Positions 1 to 9,000 of a stretch of DNA of 64,000 nt are shown here, piece after piece. This DNA comes from Azospirillum sp. TSH58 (GTDB lineage Bacteria > Pseudomonadota > Alphaproteobacteria > Azospirillales > Azospirillaceae): NCBI RefSeq assembly GCF_003119115.1, contig NZ_CP022363.1, positions 310,001 through 374,000 on the forward strand, in the 5' to 3' direction. A model generated the notes under the pieces. That model saw nothing but the letters and a program-made list of their open reading frames with translations, had not been told where the DNA came from and made no database searches. Every line of letters begins with the position of its first letter. Within the stretch, counting starts at the first letter, position 1. The position numbers and the translations under genes were made by a program.

Positions 1-3000
1 GTATAGACCAGCCCGTCGCTTCCGGGCATGACCGCCAGATCCGACAGCGTTCCGTTCTGGGCGCCAACGGCCGAGAGGGAGAAGCCAACCGGCGCCTCGC
101 TGAAGGTGAAGGTGACGGTTGCCGTCTCCCCCGGCCCGATCGTCGTCTTGCTCAGCGCAATGGCAACAGACGGTGTCCCGGTGTCGATGGTGACGGTCAG
201 CGCGGTGGAGGCGGATGAGGTGTTGCCCGCCGCGTCGGTCACCGTGGCGGTCAGCGTGTGAGCGCCGTCGCTCAGCGAGGCCGCCGTGAGGCTCCACGCA
301 CCCGCCGCGGACGCGGTCACCGTGCCCAGGGCCGTCGCGCCCTCGTACAGCACCACGACGCCAGCCTCGGCAACGCTGCCGGTGATGACGGGAGCCGCCA
401 CGTTGGTCAGCGTGTCGGAGGTGGACCCGCTGTTCGACGCCGTCGCCAATGCAAGGCTGGTTGGAGCGTTGGCCCCGGTGTCGATGGTCACGGTCAGCGC
501 GGTGGAGGCGGACGATGTGTTGCCCGCCGCATCGGTCACCGTGGCGGTCAACGTGTGCGCGCCGTCGCTCAGCGAGGCCGCCGTGAGGCTCCACGCACCC
601 GCCGCACCCGCGGTCACCGTGCCCAGGGCCGTCGTGCCCTCGTACAGCACCACAACGCCAGCTTCGGCAACGCTGCCGGTGATGACGGGAGCCGCCACGT
701 TGGTCAGAGTGTCTGCCGTCGAGCCACTGTTCGAGCCCGCGGCGAGCGCCAAGCCGGACGGAGCGTTGGCCCCGGTGTCGATGGTCACGGTCAGCGCGGT
801 CGAGGCGGACGAGGTGTTGCCCGCAGCGTCGGTTACCGTGGCGGTCAACGTGTGAGCGCCGTCGCTCAGCGAGGCCGCCGTGAGGCTCCACGCACCCGCC
901 GCACCCGCGGTCACCGTGCCCAGGGCCGTCGCGCCCTCGTACAGCACGATCACGCCAGCTTCGGTAACGCTGCCGGTGATCACCGGTACCGCCACGTTGG
1001 TCAGCGTGTCGGACGTGGACCCGCTGTTCGACGCCGCCGCCAATGCGATGCCCGTCGGGGCAGAGGCCCCGGTGTCGATGGTGACGGTCAGCGCGGTGGA
1101 GGCGGACGATGTGTTGCCCGCCGCATCGGTCACCGTGGCGGTCAGCGTGTGCGCGCCGTCGCTCAGCGAGGCCGCCGTGAGGCTCCACGCACCCGCCGCA
1201 CCCGCGGTCACCGTGCCCAGGGCCGTCGTGCCCTCGTACAGCACCACAACGCCAGCTTCGGCAACGCTGCCGGTGATGACGGGAGCCGCCACGTTGGTCA
1301 GAGTGTCTGCCGTCGAGCCACTGTTCGAGCCAGCGGCGAGCGCCAAGTCGGACGGAGCGTTGGCGCCAGTGTCGATGGTCACGGTCAGTGCGGTCGAGGC
1401 GGACGAGGTGTTGCCCGCCGCATCGGTCACCGTGGCGGTCAACGTGTGCGCGCCGTCGTTCAGCGAGGCCGCCGTGAGGCTCCACGCACCCGCCGCACCC
1501 GCGGTCACCGTGCCCAGGGCCGTCGCGCCCTCGTACAGCACGACCACACCAGCCTCAGCCACCGTCCCGGTGATGACCGGGGTTGTGACGCTGGTCAGTG
1601 TGTCGGACGTCGAGCCGCTGTTCGAGCCAGTGGCGAGCGCCAAGCCGGACGGAGCGTTGGCCCCGCTGTCGATGGTCACGGTCAGCGCGGTGGATGCGGA
1701 CGAGGTGTTGCCCGCCGCATCGGTCACCGTGGCGGTCAACGTGTGCGCGCCGTCGCTCAGCGAGGCCGCCGTGAGGCTCCACGCACCCGCCGCACCCGCG
1801 GTCACCGTGCCCAGGGCCGTCGTGCCCTCGTACAGCACCACAACGCCAGCTTCGGCAACGCTGCCGGTGATGACGGGAGCCGCCACGTTGGTCAGCGTGT
1901 CGGACGTGGATCCGCTGTTCGACGCCGCCGCCAATGCGATGCCCGTCGGGGCAGAGGCCCCGGTGTCGATGGTAACGGTCAGCGCGGTGGAGGCGGACGA
2001 GGTGTTGCCCGCCGCGTCGGTCACCGTGGCGGTCAACGTGTGCGCGCCGTCGCTCAGCGAGGCCGCCGTGAGGCTCCACGCACCCGCCGCACCCGCGGTC
2101 ACCGTGCCCAGGGCCATCGCGCCCTCGTACAGCACGACCACGCCAGCTTCGGCAACGCTGCCGGTGATCACCGGGGCCGCCACGTTGGTCAGCGTGTCGG
2201 AGGTGGACCCGCTGTTCGACGCCGTCGCCAATGCAAGGCTGGTTGGAGCGTTGGCCCCGGTGTCGATGGTCACGGTCAGCGCGGTCGAGGCGGACGAGGT
2301 GTTGCCCGCCGCATCGGTCACCGTGGCGGTCAGCGTGTGCGCGCCGTCGCTCAGCGAGGCCGCCGTGAGGCTCCACGCACCCGCCGCGGACGCGGTCACC
2401 GTGCCCAGGGCCGTCGCGCCCTCGTACAGCACCACGACGCCAGCCTCGGCAACGCTGCCGGTGATGACGGGAGCCGCCACGTTGGTCAGCGTGTCGGAGG
2501 TGGACCCGCTGTTCGACGCCGTCGCCAATGCAAGGCTGGTTGGAGCGTTGGCCCCGGTGTCGATGGTCACGGTCAGCGCGGTGGAGGCGGACGATGTGTT
2601 GCCCGCCGCATCGGTCACCGTGGCGGTCAACGTGTGCGCGCCGTCGCTCAGCGAGGCCGCCGTGAGGCTCCACGCACCCGCCGCACCCGCGGTCACCGTG
2701 CCCAAGGCCGTTGCGCCTTCGTACAGCACGACCACACCAGCTTCGGCCACCGTCCCGGTGATCACCGGGGCCGCCACGTTGGTCAGCGTGTCGGACGTCG
2801 AGCCGCTGTTCGACCCCGTCGCCAATGCGATGCCCGTCGGGGCAGAGGCCCCGGTGTCGATGGTCACGGTCAGCGCGGTCGAGGCCGTGGAGGTGTTGCC
2901 CGCCCCGTCGGTCACCGTGGCGGTCAGCGTGTGGGCGCCGTCGCTCAGCGAAGCCACCGTGAGGCTCCACGCACCCGCCGCGGACGCGGTCACGGTGCCC

Positions 3001-6000
3001 AAGGCCGTCGCGCCTTCGTACAGCACGATCACGCCAGCTTCGGCCACCGTCCCGGTGATGACGGGAGTTGTGACGCTGGTCAGCGTGTCGGACGTGGACC
3101 CGCTGTTCGACGCCGTCGCCAATGCAAGGCTGGTTGGAGCGTTGGCCCCGGTGTCGATGGTCACGGTCAGCGCGGTCGAGGCGGACGAGGTGTTGCCCGC
3201 CGCATCGGTCACCGTGGCGGTCAGCGTGTGCGCGCCGTCGCTCAGCGAGGCCGCCGTGAGGCTCCACGCACCCGCCGCGGACGCGGTCACCGTGCCCAGG
3301 GCCGTCGCGCCCTCGTACAGCACCACGACGCCAGCCTCGGCAACGCTGCCGGTGATGACGGGAGCCGCCACGTTGGTCAGAGTGTCTGCCGTCGAGCCAC
3401 TGTTCGAGCCAGCGGCGAGCGCCAAGTCGGACGGAGCGTTGGCCCCGGTGTCGATGGTCACGGTCAGCGCGGTCGAGGCCGTGGAGGTGTTGCCCGCCGC
3501 ATCGGTCACCGTGGCGGTCAGCGTATGCGCCCCGTCGCTCAGCGAGGCCGCCGTGAGGCTCCACGCACCCGCCGCACCCGCGGTCACCGTGCCCAAGGCC
3601 GTTGCGCCTTCGTACAGCACGACCACACCAGCTTCGGCCACCGTCCCGGTGATCACCGGGGCCGCCACGTTGGTCAGCGTGTCGGACGTCGAGCCGCTGT
3701 TCGACCCCGTCGCCAATGCGATGCCCGTCGGGGCAGAGGCCCCGGTGTCGATGGTCACGGTCAGCGCGGTCGAGGCCGTGGAGGTGTTGCCCGCCGCATC
3801 GGTCACCGTGGCGGTCAGCGTGTGCGCGCCGTCGTTCAGCGAGGCCGCCGTGAGGCTCCACGCACCCGCCGCACCCGCGGTCACCGTGCCCAGGGCCGTC
3901 GCGCCCTCGTACAGCACGACCACACCAGCCTCAGCCACCGTCCCGGTGATGACCGGGGTTGTGACGCTGGTCAGTGTGTCGGACGTCGAGCCGCTGTTCG
4001 AGCCAGTGGCGAGCGCCAAGCCGGACGGAGCGTTGGCCCCGCTGTCGATGGTCACGGTCAGCGCGGTCGAGGCCGTGGAGGTGTTGCCCGCCGCATCGGT
4101 CACCGTGGCGGTCAGCGTATGCGCCCCGTCGCTCAGCGAGGCCGCCGTGAGGCTCCACGCACCCGCCGCACCCGCGGTCACCGTGCCCAAGGCCGTTGCG
4201 CCTTCGTACAGCACGACCACACCAGCTTCGGCCACCGTCCCGGTGATCACCGGGGCCGCCACGTTGGTCAGCGTGTCGGACGTCGAGCCGCTGTTCGACC
4301 CCGTCGCCAATGCGATGCCCGTCGGGGCAGAGGCCCCGGTGTCGATGGTCACGGTCAGCGCGGTCGAGGCCGTGGAGGTGTTGCCCGCCCCGTCGGTCAC
4401 CGTGGCGGTCAGCGTGTGGGCGCCGTCGCTCAGCGAAGCCACCGTGAGGCTCCACGCACCCGCCGCGGACGCGGTCACGGTGCCCAAGGCCGTCGCGCCT
4501 TCGTACAGCACGACCACACCAGCTTCGGTAACGCTGCCGGTGATCACCGGTACCGCCACGTTGGTCAGCGTGTCGGACGTGGACCCGCTGTTCGAGCCCG
4601 TCGCCAATGCGATGCCCGTCGGGGCAGAGGCCCCGGTGTCGATGGTGACGGTCAGCGCGGTCGAGGCGGACGAGGTGTTGCCCGCCGCGTCGGTCACCGT
4701 GGCGGTCAGCGTGTGCGCGCCATCGCTCAGCGAAGCCGCCGTGAGGCTCCACGCACCCGCCGCACCCGCGGTCACCGTGCCCAAGGCCGTCGCGCCCTCG
4801 TACAGAACGATCACGCCAGCTTCGGCCACCGTCCCGGTGATGACGGGAGTTGTGACGCTGGTCAGCGTGTCCGTGGTCGAGCCGCTGCTCGAGCCAGCGG
4901 CGAGCGCCAAGCCGGACGGAGCGTTGGCGCCAGTGTCGATGGTCACGGTCAGCGCGGTCGAGGCCGTGGAGGTGTTGCCCGCCGCATCGGTCACCGTGGC
5001 GGTCAGCGTGTGCGCCCCGTCGCTCAGCGAGGCCGCCGTGAGGCTCCACGCACCCGCCGCACCCGCGGTCACCGTGCCCAGGGCCGTCGCGCCCTCGTAC
5101 AGCACGACCACACCAGCCTCAGCCACCGTCCCGGTGATGACCGGGGTTGTGACGCTGGTCAGTGTGTCGGACGTCGAGCCGCTGTTCGAGCCAGTGGCGA
5201 GCGCCAAGCCGGACGGAGCGTTGGCCCCGCTGTCGATGGTCACGGTCAGCGCGGTGGATGCGGACGAGGTGTTGCCCGCCGCATCGGTCACCGTGGCGGT
5301 CAACGTGTGCGCGCCGTCGCTCAGCGAGGCCGCCGTGAGGCTCCACGCACCCGCCGCACCCGCGGTCACCGTGCCCAGGGCCGTCGTGCCCTCGTACAGC
5401 ACCACAACGCCAGCTTCGGCAACGCTGCCGGTGATGACGGGAGCCGCCACGTTGGTCAGCGTGTCGGACGTGGATCCGCTGTTCGACGCCGCCGCCAATG
5501 CGATGCCCGTCGGGGCAGAGGCCCCGGTGTCGATGGTAACGGTCAGCGCGGTGGAGGCGGACGAGGTGTTGCCCGCCGCGTCGGTCACCGTGGCGGTCAA
5601 CGTGTGCGCGCCGTCGCTCAGCGAGGCCGCCGTGAGGCTCCACGCACCCGCCGCACCCGCGGTCACCGTGCCCAGGGCCATCGCGCCCTCGTACAGCACG
5701 ACCACGCCAGCTTCGGCAACGCTGCCGGTGATCACCGGGGCCGCCACGTTGGTCAGCGTGTCGGAGGTGGACCCGCTGTTCGACGCCGTCGCCAATGCAA
5801 GGCTGGTTGGAGCGTTGGCCCCGGTGTCGATGGTCACGGTCAGCGCGGTCGAGGCGGACGAGGTGTTGCCCGCCGCATCGGTCACCGTGGCGGTCAGCGT
5901 GTGCGCGCCGTCGCTCAGCGAGGCCGCCGTGAGGCTCCACGCACCCGCCGCGGACGCGGTCACCGTGCCCAGGGCCGTCGCGCCCTCGTACAGCACCACG

Positions 6001-9000
6001 ACGCCAGCCTCGGCAACGCTGCCGGTGATGACGGGAGCCGCCACGTTGGTCAGCGTGTCGGAGGTGGACCCGCTGTTCGACGCCGTCGCCAATGCAAGGC
6101 TGGTTGGAGCGTTGGCCCCGGTGTCGATGGTCACGGTCAGCGCGGTGGAGGCGGACGATGTGTTGCCCGCCGCATCGGTCACCGTGGCGGTCAACGTGTG
6201 CGCGCCGTCGCTCAGCGAGGCCGCCGTGAGGCTCCACGCACCCGCCGCACCCGCGGTCACCGTGCCCAGGGCCGTCGTGCCCTCGTACAGCACCACAACG
6301 CCAGCTTCGGCAACGCTGCCGGTGATGACGGGAGCCGCCACGTTGGTCAGAGTGTCTGCCGTCGAGCCACTGTTCGAGCCCGCGGCGAGCGCCAAGCCGG
6401 ACGGAGCGTTGGCCCCGGTGTCGATGGTCACGGTCAGCGCGGTCGAGGCGGACGAGGTGTTGCCCGCAGCGTCGGTTACCGTGGCGGTCAACGTGTGAGC
6501 GCCGTCGCTCAGCGAGGCCGCCGTGAGGCTCCACGCACCCGCCGCACCCGCGGTCACCGTGCCCAGGGCCGTCGCGCCCTCGTACAGCACGATCACGCCA
6601 GCTTCGGTAACGCTGCCGGTGATCACCGGTACCGCCACGTTGGTCAGCGTGTCGGACGTGGACCCGCTGTTCGACGCCGCCGCCAATGCGATGCCCGTCG
6701 GGGCAGAGGCCCCGGTGTCGATGGTGACGGTCAGCGCGGTGGAGGCGGACGATGTGTTGCCCGCCGCATCGGTCACCGTGGCGGTCAGCGTGTGCGCGCC
6801 GTCGCTCAGCGAGGCCGCCGTGAGGCTCCACGCACCCGCCGCACCCGCGGTCACCGTGCCCAGGGCCGTCGCGCCCTCGTACAGAACGATCACGCCAGCT
6901 TCGGCAACGCTGCCGGTGATGACGGGAGCCGCCACGTTGGTCAGAGTGTCTGCCGTCGAGCCACTGTTCGAGCCAGCGGCGAGCGCCAAGTCGGACGGAG
7001 CGTTGGCCCCGGTGTCGATGGTCACGGTCAGCGCGGTCGAGGCCGTGGAGGTGTTGCCCGCCGCATCGGTCACCGTGGCGGTCAGCGTATGCGCCCCGTC
7101 GCTCAGCGAGGCCGCCGTGAGGCTCCACGCACCCGCCGCACCCGCGGTCACCGTGCCCAAGGCCGTTGCGCCTTCGTACAGCACGACCACACCAGCTTCG
7201 GCCACCGTCCCGGTGATCACCGGGGCCGCCACGTTGGTCAGCGTGTCGGACGTCGAGCCGCTGTTCGACCCCGTCGCCAATGCGATGCCCGTCGGGGCAG
7301 AGGCCCCGGTGTCGATGGTCACGGTCAGCGCGGTCGAGGCCGTGGAGGTGTTGCCCGCCCCGTCGGTCACCGTGGCGGTCAGCGTGTGGGCGCCGTCGCT
7401 CAGCGAAGCCACCGTGAGGCTCCACGCACCCGCCGCGGACGCGGTCACGGTGCCCAAGGCCGTCGCGCCTTCGTACAGCACGACCACACCAGCTTCGGTA
7501 ACGCTGCCGGTGATCACCGGTACCGCCACGTTGGTCAGCGTGTCGGACGTGGACCCGCTGTTCGAGCCCGTCGCCAATGCGATGCCCGTCGGGGCAGAGG
7601 CCCCGGTGTCGATGGTGACGGTCAGCGCGGTCGAGGCGGACGAGGTGTTGCCCGCCGCGTCGGTCACCGTGGCGGTCAGCGTGTGCGCGCCATCGCTCAG
7701 CGAAGCCGCCGTGAGGCTCCACGCACCCGCCGCACCCGCGGTCACCGTGCCCAAGGCCGTCGCGCCCTCGTACAGAACGATCACGCCAGCTTCGGCCACC
7801 GTCCCGGTGATGACGGGAGTTGTGACGCTGGTCAGCGTGTCCGTGGTCGAGCCGCTGCTCGAGCCAGCGGCGAGCGCCAAGCCGGACGGAGCGTTGGCGC
7901 CAGTGTCGATGGTCACGGTCAGCGCGGTCGAGGCCGTGGAGGTGTTGCCCGCCGCATCGGTCACCGTGGCGGTCAGCGTGTGCGCCCCGTCGCTCAGCGA
8001 GGCCGCCGTGAGGCTCCACGCACCCGCCGCGGACGCGGTCACCGTGCCCAGGGCCGTCGTGCCTTCGTACAGCACCACGACGCCAGCTTCGGTAACGCTG
8101 CCGGTGATGACGGGAGCCGCCACGCTGGTCAGCGTGTCGGAGGTGGACCCGCTGTTCGAGCCAGTGGCGAGCGCCAAGCCAGACGGAGCGTTGGCCCCGC
8201 TGTCGATGGTCACGGTCAGCGCCGTCGAGGCGGACGATGTGTTGCCCGCCGCGTCGGTCACCGTGGCGGTCAGCGTGTGTGCGCCATCGCTCAGCGAAGC
8301 AACCGTGAGGCTCCAGGCACCCGCCGCACCCGCGGTCACCGTGCCCAGGGCCGTCGCGCCCTCGTACAGAACGATCACGCCAGCTTCGGCCACCGTCCCG
8401 GTGATGACGGGGGTTGTGACGCTGGTCAGCGTGTCGGAGGTGGACCCGCTGTTCGACGCCGTCGTCAAAGCAAGGCTGGTTGGAGCGTTGGCCCCGGTGT
8501 CGATGGTCACCAGCAGGGAGCCCGACGCCCCGCTCTCGACACCGGACAGCACCACCTTGGCCGTCAGAGTCCAATCCCCGTCGGCAAGCGTCGTGCCGGG
8601 GATCACGGACCAGGCGCCGGAGCCATCGGCCGTACCCGTCCCGATCTCAACGCCGTTTCCGTACAGATGCACGACGCTGCCGGCTTCGGCGGTTCCCGTC
8701 AGGGTGGGTTGAGCCGCATTCGTCAGCCCGTCGCCGGGCACGCCGCCGTCCGAGGCCGGGCTCAGCGCCGGGGTGGACGGGCTGGCGGGCAGGACGATCA
8801 GCGTGTCAACGCCGTTGAGCGTCAGCGTCTGGAACGGCGTGTAGACGGTTTCAACGCCGGAAACGAACAGCGATCCCTGGTTGCCGACCGGGGCGAAGGT
8901 CACCACGTCGGTGCCGACGCCGCCGATCAGAGTTTCCAGCAGCGTCACCGCCAGGGTGCTGCCGGCGCCGTCCAGCGTCACCACGTCGGTGCCGGCGCCG

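Noticed and set aside
183..8498. CRISPR array
   Set aside because: The repeats are 297 bp, contiguous and in frame, without unique spacers; they encode protein domains.
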